DNA of 64,000 nucleotides, from NCBI RefSeq assembly GCF_900109035.1, contig NZ_FNYD01000001.1, positions 62,001 through 126,000 of the forward strand, in the 5' to 3' direction. The notes under the pieces were generated by a model. That model saw nothing but the letters and a program-made list of their open reading frames with translations. It did no database searches and was not told the DNA's origin. Positions 18,118 through 27,226 of this stretch are shown here, piece by piece. Numbering within the stretch: position 1 is the stretch's first letter; each line of letters opens with the position of its first letter. Position numbers and translations under genes: made by a program. This DNA comes from Cribrihabitans marinus. Lineage in GTDB: Bacteria > Pseudomonadota > Alphaproteobacteria > Rhodobacterales > Rhodobacteraceae.

Positions 18118-20169
18118 CTACGAAGGTGCCGGGGCATGTCGCTCTGCCCGCGCCGTTCCGGCATGCCAGCGAAAATCACAAAGATCATGGCCGCCGGCAA
18201 TGGTCTTGGGCCGCACGAGCCTTCCGCCCCACTTTTCGGCGACCGGGAAATCGAGCGCGCACCACGTCGCGGTGCAAAGCTCCGCGTTGTCGTGATGGGC
18301 GAAGAACTCGGCCACCGGGCACTTCGTGCAGTCGAACGCGACGACATCCTCACCCGCTTCGACATCCCGCCATCCGTAGCCCGGCGGTCCGAACGGGAAG
18401 CGACGGAACATCTCGGTCGCGATCCGCAGCCGTTTTGCCGGATCTGCGGTGATCGTGCGAGCCAGGTCCCAGGGGGGATCGGCCATTCGGCGGTAGATGT
18501 CCCAGCCGATCGCATGGATCAGCGCGTGGCTCTGCGCGGGCGACCGGCCGTGCGAGACAAGGGTCCGGTGCAGCGCCAGGGTCAGAGCCGCAAGATGCGT
18601 GGTCAGGATCGCGCCGATGTTCGGCTGAAGCGGAAGATCGGCCTCCAGAACATCGTATGTGGCCCAGGTCTCCGCAAGCAATCGCTCCGTCTCCTGTCCC
18701 AGATGGCGCTGCGAGAATTGGTGAAACAGCACTGCAAGCCCGACTCGCCCGAGGCCCCTGTCCGGCGGCCCGAATGCACTCAAGACGCTCTCCCACATGC
18801 CGCGGGTCGATGAGCTGTCACAGCTTTCGTCAATCGCTTCGGCGGGCGGCATGGCACCCGTCAGCAGAAGTTCGGGAAGAACCTGGGAGATGCGCCCCAG
18901 CGGATCGCTTGCGGCAAGCCTTGCAGCCACCTCTCGCGCGATGAAGGGCCGCGAGATTTCGTCGAAGCGGGCGTCGGGTGCCAGTTTGAACAGAAGCGCC
19001 TCGGCCGTCGTCAGCGCCTTGGCGTGAAGCATGAGCGAGGCGGGAAAGACGAACCCGGCGCGATAGCCCGCGCGCATCATCGCGAGGTATGTCCGCGCAA
19101 GGCTGGCTTGGCGCGAGGGTGCTGCATAGAACCGGGCGGCCAGGTCGTCGAAACTTTGCCGGAAGCGGGCGTGATCCGCGTCCGGCAGCGGCTTGGTCTG
19201 CTGGCTGAAATGATGGTATGCGCGCCGGGTCTGCCGCTGCGCCACGGCCATCCAGTAGAGCACGAAACGATCCCGCTCGGCCGCGTTCAGTTCGCCATAC
19301 ATGCCAAAGTCGAGCAACGTGAACGTGCCATCGGAGTGAAAGACGATGTTGCCGGGATGCAGGTCGGCGTGAAACAGGCCGTCCGAGACGAACATCCCCA
19401 GCAGCATGGACACCAGCCGGTCGACCAATGCGGATCGGGTTGATCCCGAAAGAGTGGCCGCCGCCTCGGACAGGCGCATGCCCGCGACCCAGCCCATCGT
19501 CAGCACGCGGGCCGTCGTATGGTCGGGGAAGGCCCTGGGGACTCGCACACCTTCCTGTCCGGCGAGATTCGACCGAAACCGCTCCATGACGCGGGCTTCG
19601 GCCTGAAAATCCAGTTCCCCCATCGAATAGCGCCGGAATTCCGAGAGAAACGCCGGCAGGTTCGTGCGGCGAAGCCGCCGCGGCGCCAGCACACGCAGGA
19701 GGCGAAGCCCGAACTCCAGTGCATCGAGGTCGCGGCGGAACAGCGCGTCCAGCCCCGGGCGCTGCACCTTGACGGCAACGGTTGTTCCGTCCGCCAGCCG
19801 CGCCTTGTGCACTTGTGCAAGCGACGCGGCGGCGACGGGCACGGGTTCGAAACTGTCGAAGGCCGTCTCCAGCGGCGCCCCGAGTTCGGCCTCGACAACG
19901 CCCCGGATCGTCGCGAAATCCATCTCGGGCACACGCTCCTGCAACTCCGCCAGCCTTGCGATGTAGCTTTCGGGCAGGATGTCCGGGCGGGTGCTCAGGA
20001 TCTGCCCGAGCTTCACGAAGACCGGCCCTAGCGCAATCAGGTTCCGCGCAAAGCGGTCCGGGGCGCGCCTGTCGCGGCCATCGGGGTCGTTGCGCCGAAG
20101 CGCCCGGATGTCCGGCGACAGGGTGGTGATAATCCGGACAAGCCGGAGCAGGTTGCCGACTGGCCTCAT
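18118..20169 (-). CDS. UbiB/ABC1-type kinase fused to an ATC-hydrolase-like domain
   Basis: 683 residues starting at ATG 20169, overlapping the upstream TGA (ATGA). The N-terminal half is a complete ABC1/UbiB-family atypical kinase: K-L-G-Q at 53-56, AAAS at 113-116, lysine in VAVK at 131-134, HADLHPGN at 267-274 and DFG at 287-289. Residues about 450-683 are a second domain resembling L-2-amino-thiazoline-4-carboxylic acid hydrolases, with FDCTKCPVAEFF at 612-623, a further Cys pair, and RPKTIAGGHDLCDFRW at 653-668. UbiB proteins support quinone or lipid biosynthesis and transport; ATC hydrolase opens a thiazoline ring. I know of no established function for such a fusion. Neighbours are a dehydrogenase and cytochromes. 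Confidence 0.8.
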   Translation of the reverse strand: MRPVGNLLRLVRIITTLSPDIRALRRNDPDGRDRRAPDRFARNLIALGPVFVKLGQILSTRPDILPESYIARLAELQERVPEMDFATIRGVVEAELGAPLETAFDSFEPVPVAAASLAQVHKARLADGTTVAVKVQRPGLDALFRRDLDALEFGLRLLRVLAPRRLRRTNLPAFLSEFRRYSMGELDFQAEARVMERFRSNLAGQEGVRVPRAFPDHTTARVLTMGWVAGMRLSEAAATLSGSTRSALVDRLVSMLLGMFVSDGLFHADLHPGNIVFHSDGTFTLLDFGMYGELNAAERDRFVLYWMAVAQRQTRRAYHHFSQQTKPLPDADHARFRQSFDDLAARFYAAPSRQASLARTYLAMMRAGYRAGFVFPASLMLHAKALTTAEALLFKLAPDARFDEISRPFIAREVAARLAASDPLGRISQVLPELLLTGAMPPAEAIDESCDSSSTRGMWESVLSAFGPPDRGLGRVGLAVLFHQFSQRHLGQETERLLAETWATYDVLEADLPLQPNIGAILTTHLAALTLALHRTLVSHGRSPAQSHALIHAIGWDIYRRMADPPWDLARTITADPAKRLRIATEMFRRFPFGPPGYGWRDVEAGEDVVAFDCTKCPVAEFFAHHDNAELCTATWCALDFPVAEKWGGRLVRPKTIAGGHDLCDFRWHAGTARAERHAPAPS

Positions 20170-21269
20170 GCCCGATCTCCCGCCGTGCCGCTGGACCACG
20201 CCTCGATCGGCATGTCGGGAAGGAGCTGGTGCAAGGCGTCGAATGCCTCGGTCAGCGTCAAGTGGTCGACGATGGTCGTGGAGCCGCGCTGTGGTTGCTC
20301 TTCTGCGTTGAGCGCACGGATTGCCGCAAGGATCATCGCGGCCGTGACCTCTGCCTGATCGCCGGCCGCGAGATGCCGGGCTGCCAGAATGCCGCCGTCC
20401 GGCCCCTGCGCCTCGACCGCGATCCGGGTGCCGACGCGTCCCAGGGGTGGCAGCCGCATCAAGATGCGCGTCAGTCCGCGCTTGTGCCGCGCCAGGATGG
20501 GCCCGAGGCCCAGGCGCAGGAGCAGGCCGGTCAGATGCGTCGCATAAGGCGGATGGAGCGCCAGAAAGGTGCGGACCTGGACAGGCGGGCGCCTCTCCGA
20601 TCGTTCCACGATACCCTGCTGCGCGAAGCCGACACCGAGCGCCCTTCGCGACCTCCCGCCCCGATCGAAGGCAAAGCGGCGGCGCAGGTCCCCGGGCCGC
20701 ACCGTTGTGCTCGGGACACCGGGAACCTGGTACTGGTCGCCCAGGGCGCCGATCGACCATTCCGTCGCGGCGCTGCCGTAGTGGCGCCCCATGCCGAGTT
20801 CCAGACCGATGTCGATGCTCGCGCATCCTTCGGTTTGCCCGGCATCCGCAGCCATCAACGTGCTGAGGCCCGGCGCGGCGCCGACGCAGACGACGCCGGT
20901 GCCCGCGCCGCCGGTCGCCGACACCTCCTGTCGGATCAACTCGACATAGTCCGGCGAGGCCGAGGTTTCGAGGAAATTTCCGCCTGCGCGAACGACATCG
21001 GCCGCGACCAATGGTGGAGTGGCCTCTGTCAGGTTGACCACTGTCGCGCCAAGCGGAATTCCTGCGGCAGCATCGGGGGCCGCGATGTTCAGGCGAAGTG
21101 CCTTCACCCGATCATCCGACGCCCCGCCACGGCGCGAGACAACCAGAACGCTGGCCGCCGTGTGATCCAGCAGCAGGGATACCAATCGACTGCCGACATC
21201 GCCCGTGCCGCCGATCAGCACGATCGTCCCCGAGGTCTCCATTGCCGGATCGACGCGCCGCGCCATCAC
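20166..21269 (-). CDS. Saccharopine-dehydrogenase-like NAD(P)-binding protein
   Basis: About 366 residues; either the GTG at 21269 or the ATG at 21266 could start, both overlapping the upstream cytochrome stop. The N-terminal Rossmann motif is IVLIGGTGDVGSRLVSLLL, followed by the ATPPLVAADVVRAGGNFLETS and APGLSTLMAADAG segments of saccharopine-dehydrogenase-like NADP-binding proteins. The second half lacks the catalytic layout of true lysine-pathway enzymes, so the substrate is unknown. Its TGA overlaps the UbiB-fusion ATG, so the two proteins are probably made together. Confidence 0.75.
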   Translation of the reverse strand: MMARRVDPAMETSGTIVLIGGTGDVGSRLVSLLLDHTAASVLVVSRRGGASDDRVKALRLNIAAPDAAAGIPLGATVVNLTEATPPLVAADVVRAGGNFLETSASPDYVELIRQEVSATGGAGTGVVCVGAAPGLSTLMAADAGQTEGCASIDIGLELGMGRHYGSAATEWSIGALGDQYQVPGVPSTTVRPGDLRRRFAFDRGGRSRRALGVGFAQQGIVERSERRPPVQVRTFLALHPPYATHLTGLLLRLGLGPILARHKRGLTRILMRLPPLGRVGTRIAVEAQGPDGGILAARHLAAGDQAEVTAAMILAAIRALNAEEQPQRGSTTIVDHLTLTEAFDALHQLLPDMPIEAWSSGTAGDRA

Positions 21270-21733
21270 TCGATTCCGTTGGCGCGTTGCAACTCGCGGA
21301 TGTAGGTGACGATCAGGGCGACGGTTTCATCCGTCATCCCCTCGACGGGCGGCATATCACCGAAACCCCAGTGATGCGCCTGCACCCCGGTCATGGCGGC
21401 CCTGAGGAAGGCCGTATCGCCGTGATGACCGGGTTCGTAGATTGGATGGACCAACGGCGGGCCATTGCCGGTTCCGCCGGCTGCGTTGATGCCGTGGCAG
21501 GACGCACAGGAGCGTTCGAATGCAACCTGGCCGAAATAGCCGGGCGCACTCAGGGTTTCCGGCACCTTGACGGTCTCGGGGTCAGGTGCCGGGCGTCCTG
21601 CGTCGGCCCCGTGCATCTGCGTGCTGACCCGTGGCCGCTCGCCTGCGTCATCGGACTGGGCAAGAGCGTACGGCGCAACAACGCCAGAAATGAACACTGA
21701 AATCACGATTGTCTTTACAGCCCGTCTTTGCAT
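21266..21733 (-). CDS. Exported mono-haem cytochrome c
   Basis: 155 residues from ATG 21733; the earlier in-frame start at 21766 would precede the signal peptide needlessly. The signal is about residues 1-25, with a single haem site C-A-S-C-H and a likely distal Met in the GFGDMPPVEGMTDE segment. The region from the haem site to the C-terminus (PPLVHPIYEPGHHGD, VQAHHW, MPPVEG, YIRELQRANGIE) is a close paralogue of the cytochrome at 52943 in the copper cluster. It is first in a three-gene overlap with the dehydrogenase and UbiB-fusion genes. Confidence 0.85.
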   Translation of the reverse strand: MQRRAVKTIVISVFISGVVAPYALAQSDDAGERPRVSTQMHGADAGRPAPDPETVKVPETLSAPGYFGQVAFERSCASCHGINAAGGTGNGPPLVHPIYEPGHHGDTAFLRAAMTGVQAHHWGFGDMPPVEGMTDETVALIVTYIRELQRANGIE

Positions 21734-21877
21734 CTGTTCCGTTCCATCCCAATTGTCACCGAGCAATACGCCAAACCCTGTTCGCCCAACCGGAGACGTC
21801 CGTTTGGGCCATCGTCATGTGCCATCCGGGCCGTCGCAACCAGGATCAGGCCGACGGCAATGTGGCCGTACGCCTGC

Positions 21878-22342
21878 CTAGTCGTGGGCTTCCTCTTCCT
21901 GGTGTTCCATCAGTTCCTCCAGTTCTTCCGGAATGTCCGATTCGGAAAACTTTTCCTGTTCGTCGGGATCGTGAACAAAGGCAATGATGTCGGCAAGTTC
22001 CTGGCCGGTAAGGTCGATCTGATATCCCAATTCGTCCTCCTGCGCCTCGATCATGAACGGGGCGCCGCGCCACATGCGGGCCGCGAAATCGAACGGATTC
22101 ATCGGCAGGTCCATGAATTCGGCATCCAGCATCGATGCGTCCACTCCGCCGACGCCGTTGATCGAATGGCAGACGACGCAGCCCTTGGAGGCAAATAACA
22201 GCCGACCCCTGGACGAATCCATGGACGGGATCACGATCCCGGGGCTCATCATGGTCATGTCGTCGCCGTGAGATGCACCGAAAGCGGCTGGTGCCACAGA
22301 AATCGTGACAATGGCTGCAAGCGAAACTGCAAATTGCTTCAT
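21878..22342 (-). CDS. Exported mono-haem cytochrome c with acidic C-terminus
   Basis: 154 residues: signal peptide (about 1-22), haem site C-V-V-C-H, distal Met probably in DLPMNPFDFAARMW, and a highly acidic tail (EELEELMEHQEEEAHD). The N-terminal mature part is Met-rich (DDMTMMSPGIVIPSM). It lies 28 bp after the methyltransferase gene and is probably the last gene of the long minus-strand operon with the Cu ATPase. An electron carrier in periplasmic copper or metalloprotein redox is inferred. Confidence 0.85.
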   Translation of the reverse strand: MKQFAVSLAAIVTISVAPAAFGASHGDDMTMMSPGIVIPSMDSSRGRLLFASKGCVVCHSINGVGGVDASMLDAEFMDLPMNPFDFAARMWRGAPFMIEAQEDELGYQIDLTGQELADIIAFVHDPDEQEKFSESDIPEELEELMEHQEEEAHD

Positions 22343-22370
22343 CGCATATTCCTTTCAGGTTGCTTGGGGT

Positions 22371-23030
22371 TCAGCGAGCATCGGTCCCGCGCACCGAGCT
22401 TGCGAATTTGGGGATGAACGCGGGCACCCTGTTGACGTAGCTTGAATAGGTCTCGCCAAAACGGGCGTAACTGTCCTCCTCTTCGCTGCGGGCAAGGCGG
22501 GCGTACATCCAGACCAGAACCGGAAACATCGCGAGCGTCAGGATGGTTGGCCATTGCACCAGAAAGCCCAACATGATGAGAACGAATCCCACGTATTGGG
22601 GGTGGCGAATACGGGCATAGGGACCTGTCGTGGCCAGCCGCCCCTGCCTTTGCGCCGACCAGAGATGGTGCCAGGCGACGGATATCAGCCAGAAGCCGCT
22701 TCCGATCAGCGCGAAACTCAGGATATGGAAGGGGCCGAAATGCGGGTTCGACTGCCATCCGAACATCATTTCAGGCAGATGTCCGCTATCGTGGGCCAGC
22801 CAATCGACATCCGGCCAGGTCGATTGCAGCCAGCCGGACAGGACGAAGATCGTCAACGGGAACCCGTACATCTCGGTGAAGAGCGCCACGACGAAGGCGC
22901 TGAACGCCCCGAAACTCCGCCAGTCGCGTTTGGTCTGCGGCTTGAAGAAGCTGAACGCGAAGATGATGAAGACCGCCGAATTGACGAACACCAGCAGCCA
23001 AAGGCCGTATGAGGCACCGGCATCGTCCAT
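22371..23030 (-). CDS. Isoprenylcysteine/phospholipid methyltransferase-like membrane protein
   Basis: 219 residues with five to six membrane segments. The C-terminal catalytic motif GPYARIRHPQYVGFVLIMLG and the later EEEDSYARFGETYSSY match the ICMT/PEMT superfamily, which methylates thiols or lipids with S-adenosylmethionine. The start overlaps the previous stop by one base (TAATG). Such small methyltransferases often accompany copper clusters, but their substrate is not known to me. Confidence 0.82.
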   Translation of the reverse strand: MDDAGASYGLWLLVFVNSAVFIIFAFSFFKPQTKRDWRSFGAFSAFVVALFTEMYGFPLTIFVLSGWLQSTWPDVDWLAHDSGHLPEMMFGWQSNPHFGPFHILSFALIGSGFWLISVAWHHLWSAQRQGRLATTGPYARIRHPQYVGFVLIMLGFLVQWPTILTLAMFPVLVWMYARLARSEEEDSYARFGETYSSYVNRVPAFIPKFASSVRGTDAR

Positions 23031-23329
23031 TATTCATCGTTCCCCTTGCCGTGACTGCCATGCCCTCCGTGGCCCCCGTGCATGAAGAAGTGCATCCCAA
23101 CGCAGAGCAGCAAGGGCAGCCAGATCAGCAATCCGCTGCCCAGGATGTGCACGCGATGCTCGTAACCCAGAAGGAGGCCACCTGCCGCCAGGGCAACGAT
23201 CAGATAGATGCCGGCGCGTGACCGCCAGAACGACGGGGGCGCGATCGGCTCGGAGTCTCCGTCCGAGCCGTCCAGTTTTTCCGGGTCTTCGGGGGCAACG
23301 TCAGAAACGAGCCTTGGATCTTCTTTCAT
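23030..23329 (-). CDS. DUF2933-like small His-rich membrane protein
   Basis: 99 residues starting at ATG 23329 with AGGAG. An acidic cytoplasmic N-terminus (1-34) is followed by two membrane helices and a C-terminal His/Gly tail (MHFFMHGGHGGHGSHG) that could bind copper or another metal. It is embedded in the Cu-ATPase operon with an ATGA overlap upstream. A distant relative lies at 51861. Confidence 0.8.
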   Translation of the reverse strand: MKEDPRLVSDVAPEDPEKLDGSDGDSEPIAPPSFWRSRAGIYLIVALAAGGLLLGYEHRVHILGSGLLIWLPLLLCVGMHFFMHGGHGGHGSHGKGNDE

Positions 23330-23931
23330 CGAGTATTCTCCTGCCAGTCAATGCCACTCGCGGTATCGGCGAGAGCGGTCTCCAGCGCCACGCGCGGCGA
23401 GATCCCGTCAAGCGGACGGATCGCGGCATCCAGCCGCCGGGCGGCGTTATAGCCCCGCGCCGCCGCCTCGGTCGGCGCCGAGCCGTAGCCACTGCGGTAG
23501 CGCGCGGCAAAGCTGTCCGTGTCGTCCTCGGTCGCCCAGCCGTTCGGAAGCGCGCCGGGACGCAGCACGACGCCGGCGAAATCAAGCGATGCGACCGCGG
23601 CGGATGCCTCCGGCTCCGGCCCCATCACGACCAGGACATCGGGCCGTGTACGAGGCGTCCCGATCAATCCGGCGACCCGCCCGGCTGCGTCAGCAGGCAG
23701 CGGCAGAACCTGCACATCCACCCCCCCGAGATGGCCATCGGATGTTTCGGCGGGATGCCCGTCGCGCTCGTCTGCTGCCAGAAGGAAGCCGTTGACCGCC
23801 TGGGCGAGTCGCGCCTCCTGTTTCTCACCGGTCACGAGAAGCGCTGCGGTGAACTCGTGCGCAATCGCCGCATTCGCGGTGATGGTGAACCCCAAAGCAA
23901 CCAGTGCGCCTCGAACGATGTCAGGTCTCAT
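23326..23931 (-). CDS. Short exported type-1 periplasmic-binding-fold protein
   Basis: 201 residues with a signal peptide (1-24). The sequence resembles one part of branched-chain-amino-acid-type binding proteins: [24 protein letters not shown], then [15 protein letters not shown] and [31 protein letters not shown]. True family members are about 350-400 residues, so this is either a reduced version or a specialised periplasmic protein. It is coupled by ATGA to the Cu ATPase and followed by the DUF2933-like gene, so a metal-related job is likely but unproven. Confidence 0.65.
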   Translation of the reverse strand: MRPDIVRGALVALGFTITANAAIAHEFTAALLVTGEKQEARLAQAVNGFLLAADERDGHPAETSDGHLGGVDVQVLPLPADAAGRVAGLIGTPRTRPDVLVVMGPEPEASAAVASLDFAGVVLRPGALPNGWATEDDTDSFAARYRSGYGSAPTEAAARGYNAARRLDAAIRPLDGISPRVALETALADTASGIDWQENTR

Positions 23932-26282
23932 ACCCTTGCACCTCTCAGCCGCAGGGAATTGAGCACCACCGAGATCGATGAGGCGCTCATGGCGAAGGCG
24001 GCAAACATCGGGCTGATGAGGATGCCGAAGACGGGAAACAGAACGCCCGCCGCGACCGGCACGCCGGAGGCGTTGTAGATCAGCGCAAAGAACAGGTTCT
24101 GGCGGATGTTGCGCATCGTGGCCCGGGCCAGCCGCCGCGCGCGCACGATGCCGTCGAGGTTGCCCTTGACCAGCGTGATGCCCGCGCTTTCGATGGCCAC
24201 ATCCGCGCCGGTGCCCATGGCGATGCCGACATCGGCCTGCGCGAGCGCGGGGGCGTCGTTGACGCCATCCCCGGCCATGGCGACCTTGCGGCCCTCGGCC
24301 TGCAATTCCTTGATGATCCGCGCCTTGTCCTCGGGCAGCACGTCGGCCCGGATCTCGTCGATGCCGAGCCGTGCGCCTATGGCCTTGGCCGTGCGCTCGT
24401 TGTCGCCGGTCGCCATGATGACGCGGAACCCCAGTTCATGCAGATTCTCGATGGCGGCGGGTGTGGTCTCCTTCACCGGGTCGGCGACAGCGACAAGACC
24501 GGCGATCTCGCCATCCAGCACCACGAACATCACCGTCTCGCCCTCGTCGCGGCGGGCATTGGCCTTGGCGGTCAGGTCGCCCGCCTCGAGCCCCAGTTCG
24601 CGGATCATCGCCAGATTGCCGAGCGCGACCGCCTTGCCGTCGACGACCCCCTTGACGCCCTTGCCGGTGACCGCCTCGAAGTCGTCGGCATTCGCCATCT
24701 TCACACTTCGCTCCTCGGCACCCCTGACGATCGCTTCGGCCAGAGGGTGTTCCGATCCGCGCTCGAGCGATGCGGCGAGACGCAGGACCTCCGCCTCGTC
24801 GTGACCGCGCTCGGGCAGGACGGCGACAAGCTGTGGTTTGCCCATCGTCAGCGTCCCCGTCTTGTCGACGATCAGGGTATCGACCTTCTCGAACCGCTCC
24901 AGAGCCTCGGCGTTCTTGATAAGTACCCCGGCCTGGGCCCCCCGCCCCGTCGCCGTCATGATCGACATCGGGGTTGCAAGCCCAAGGGCACAGGGACAGG
25001 CGATGATCAGAACCGCAACGGCGGAGACGAGCGCATAGGACAGTGCGGGCGCCGGCCCCCAGATCGCCCAGGCGATGAAGGACAGAATTGCGATACCGAT
25101 CACGGCCGGAACGAAAAGGCCCGCCACCCTGTCGGCATATTTCTGGATCGGTGCACGCGAGCGTTGCGCGTTCGAGACCATCTCGACGATCTGCGCCAGC
25201 ATCGTGTCGGATCCGACCCGCGTCGCCTCCATCACCAGGCTGCCGGTGCCGTTGATCGTGGCACCGGTCAGCGGGTCGCCCTCGGTCTTCTCGACCGGCA
25301 CGGGTTCACCGGAGATCATGCTTTCGTCGACCGAGGACCGGCCGTCCAGTACCACGCCATCGACCGGCACCTTGTCGCCGGGGCGCACGCGCAGACGGTC
25401 TCCGACCTGCACATCCTCCAGCGGGATCTCCTCCTCGGCGCCATCGTCCCGGATCACCCGCGCGGTCTTGGCCGCCATGTCCAGCAGCGCGCGGATCGCC
25501 TTGCCGGTCCCTTCACGGGCGCGCAGTTCCATCACCTGGCCGAGCAGCACCAGCGTCACGATCACCGCCGCCGCCTCGAAATAGACGCCGACATGACCTT
25601 CCTCGTCGCGAAACCCGTCGGGGAAAATGCCGGGTGAGAGAACGGCGACGACGCTGAAGATCCACGCCGCCATCACGCCCATGCTTATGAGCGAGAACAT
25701 GTTGAGGTTCATCGTCTTGAACGAATTCCAGCCGCGCACCATGAAGGGCCAGCCGCACCAGAGAACCACCGGGGTTCCGAGCACAAGCTCGATCCACAGG
25801 GTTGTGCGCTCCCCGAACACCTCGCGCACCCCGGGAAACCCGACATAGGGCGCCATGGTGAGGATCAGAAGCGGAATGGTCAGGACCGTGCCGACCCAGA
25901 AACGACGGGTAAAATCGACAAGCTCCGGGTTCGGACCGTCCGCCGCCATCGCCGCCGATTCAAGCTCCAGCCCCATGCCGCAGATCGGGCAGGATCCCGG
26001 CTCGGTCTGGCGGACGGTCGGGTGCATCGGACAGGTGTAGACGGCCCCGTCATGGCCGTCGGGGACGGTATCGTATCTGCCGTCCGCCGGAGCGGCGCTC
26101 GCGTGGTGGTCGTGGGCGTGGTGCTCATGCCCGGCATGGGCGGCAACGTCAGCTTCGGGCACGAGATGCATACCGCATTTCGGGCAATCGCCCGGACCGT
26201 TCTGCCGCACCTCCGGGTGCATCGGGCAGACGTAAATGACTGTTTCTGTGCCGGATGTCGCACGGGTTGCTTGGTCGTTCAT
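23928..26282 (-). CDS. copA: P1B-type Cu-transporting ATPase with two N-terminal CPMHP metal-binding domains
   Basis: 784 residues. In place of CxxC HMA domains there are two heavy-metal-binding modules, [20 protein letters not shown] at about 17 and [20 protein letters not shown] at about 82, separated by a His-rich linker ([14 protein letters not shown]). The core is intact: SGEPVPVEK, membrane CPC, DKTGTLT, HP and [12 protein letters not shown] plus CPMHP modules are typical of CopA/SilP-like copper or silver exporters. Its ATG overlaps the stop of the PRPP-synthetase gene, and a CueR-type promoter lies inside the end of that gene. It is the second Cu-type ATPase in the window, with the one at 58147. 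Confidence 0.93.
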   Translation of the reverse strand: MNDQATRATSGTETVIYVCPMHPEVRQNGPGDCPKCGMHLVPEADVAAHAGHEHHAHDHHASAAPADGRYDTVPDGHDGAVYTCPMHPTVRQTEPGSCPICGMGLELESAAMAADGPNPELVDFTRRFWVGTVLTIPLLILTMAPYVGFPGVREVFGERTTLWIELVLGTPVVLWCGWPFMVRGWNSFKTMNLNMFSLISMGVMAAWIFSVVAVLSPGIFPDGFRDEEGHVGVYFEAAAVIVTLVLLGQVMELRAREGTGKAIRALLDMAAKTARVIRDDGAEEEIPLEDVQVGDRLRVRPGDKVPVDGVVLDGRSSVDESMISGEPVPVEKTEGDPLTGATINGTGSLVMEATRVGSDTMLAQIVEMVSNAQRSRAPIQKYADRVAGLFVPAVIGIAILSFIAWAIWGPAPALSYALVSAVAVLIIACPCALGLATPMSIMTATGRGAQAGVLIKNAEALERFEKVDTLIVDKTGTLTMGKPQLVAVLPERGHDEAEVLRLAASLERGSEHPLAEAIVRGAEERSVKMANADDFEAVTGKGVKGVVDGKAVALGNLAMIRELGLEAGDLTAKANARRDEGETVMFVVLDGEIAGLVAVADPVKETTPAAIENLHELGFRVIMATGDNERTAKAIGARLGIDEIRADVLPEDKARIIKELQAEGRKVAMAGDGVNDAPALAQADVGIAMGTGADVAIESAGITLVKGNLDGIVRARRLARATMRNIRQNLFFALIYNASGVPVAAGVLFPVFGILISPMFAAFAMSASSISVVLNSLRLRGARV

Positions 26283-27226
26283 TCGGATGTCCTCTCAGCG
26301 GGATTCGGTGCCAACCTAGGTGTTCCAGCGGCTGGAAGGTCAAGGCCTGCCGCAAGCGACCGGAGCGCGTCGGTCAGCACACCGGCAATTCCGATCGCAT
26401 TCGTTGAATGGGGTATGGTGTCGGTCGAAACGACCCGTGCCGCTCCGGCCGACAGGATGGCGTCATGGGCGCCATCCGCAAAGACTGCATGGATGACCAG
26501 GCAGACAGGTGCCGGCGTCCCGGCGTCAAGCAACCGTTCGACGGCGCGCGCCATCGTGGTCCCGGAGGATGCGATATCGTCGAGGATCACCGGTGTGCCT
26601 GACTGCAATGCCGCACTTTCGGGCACGCTGACGTCGACGCTGCGGTCGCCGGACCTCACCTTGCGCAGGACTTCATGGGGCCGTCCGGCGAGCCGGGCCA
26701 CCTCGGCCACCCATTGCTGGCTTTCGCTGTCGGGGCCCAGAAGTACGGCGTCTGGCAGGTTCGTCTCGATCCAGCTTGCCAACAGCGGGGCGGACACGGC
26801 GCGCATCGCCGGAATCGGGAAGACATCGTCCAGCCGCGCGATGCGGTGCAGATGCGGATCGACCGTCACCAGCCAGTCGAAGCTTTGCCCCAGGAACTGC
26901 GCGAACAGCGGCGCGCTGACCGCCTGCCCGGCTTCGAAACGGCGGTCCTGCCGCATGTAGCCGAGATAGGGGGCGATCAATCCGACGCGGCGCGCGCCCA
27001 TCTCGCGGGCCGTCGCCGCGGCGAAGCGCAATGGCAGGGCAAGGCGGTCGGGATCGCGCAGTGTCGCCAGCAGCGCCACGTCGGCCCCGTCCAGCTTGCC
27101 GGGCAGCGAGATCAGGCTTTCGCCATCGGGGAAACGGTGCCAGTCGAGTTCGCGCAGGTCCGCCCCGATCGCGGGGGCCAGATCTTCGGCCAGCGGTCTC
27201 ATCTCGGGAAACGTAACAAGGATCAT
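26279..27226 (-). CDS. prs: Ribose-phosphate pyrophosphokinase (PRPP synthetase) paralogue
   Basis: 315 residues. PRPP synthetase features are present: [16 protein letters not shown] near the start, [21 protein letters not shown] (catalytic loop), the VDPHLHR metal site and the PRPP-binding loop [13 protein letters not shown]. The [14 protein letters not shown] region and short length resemble archaeal/class-III-type enzymes more than the housekeeping bacterial type. It is translationally coupled to the phosphorylase upstream. PRPP formation from ribose-5-phosphate, or use of a related sugar phosphate in AMP recycling, is the likely role. The last 60 bp double as the promoter of the Cu ATPase. 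Confidence 0.85.
   Translation of the reverse strand: MILVTFPEMRPLAEDLAPAIGADLRELDWHRFPDGESLISLPGKLDGADVALLATLRDPDRLALPLRFAAATAREMGARRVGLIAPYLGYMRQDRRFEAGQAVSAPLFAQFLGQSFDWLVTVDPHLHRIARLDDVFPIPAMRAVSAPLLASWIETNLPDAVLLGPDSESQQWVAEVARLAGRPHEVLRKVRSGDRSVDVSVPESAALQSGTPVILDDIASSGTTMARAVERLLDAGTPAPVCLVIHAVFADGAHDAILSAGAARVVSTDTIPHSTNAIGIAGVLTDALRSLAAGLDLPAAGTPRLAPNPAERTSE
26313..26343 (-). promoter_or_regulatory. CueR-type promoter of the Cu ATPase operon, inside prs
   Basis: Minus strand: TTGACC, 19-bp spacer, TAGGTT. The spacer starts TTCCAGCCGCTGGAA, a perfect 6-bp dyad with a 3-bp centre. It lies within the 3' end of the prs reading frame, 31-61 nt before the ATPase ATG. Confidence 0.85.

Noticed and set aside
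17976-18515. An upstream extension of the ferric-reductase-like gene to 18515
   Set aside because: The added residues overlap the end of the UbiB-fusion gene in another frame, lack a membrane segment and read as low-complexity Arg/Ser; a start near 17975 fits better.
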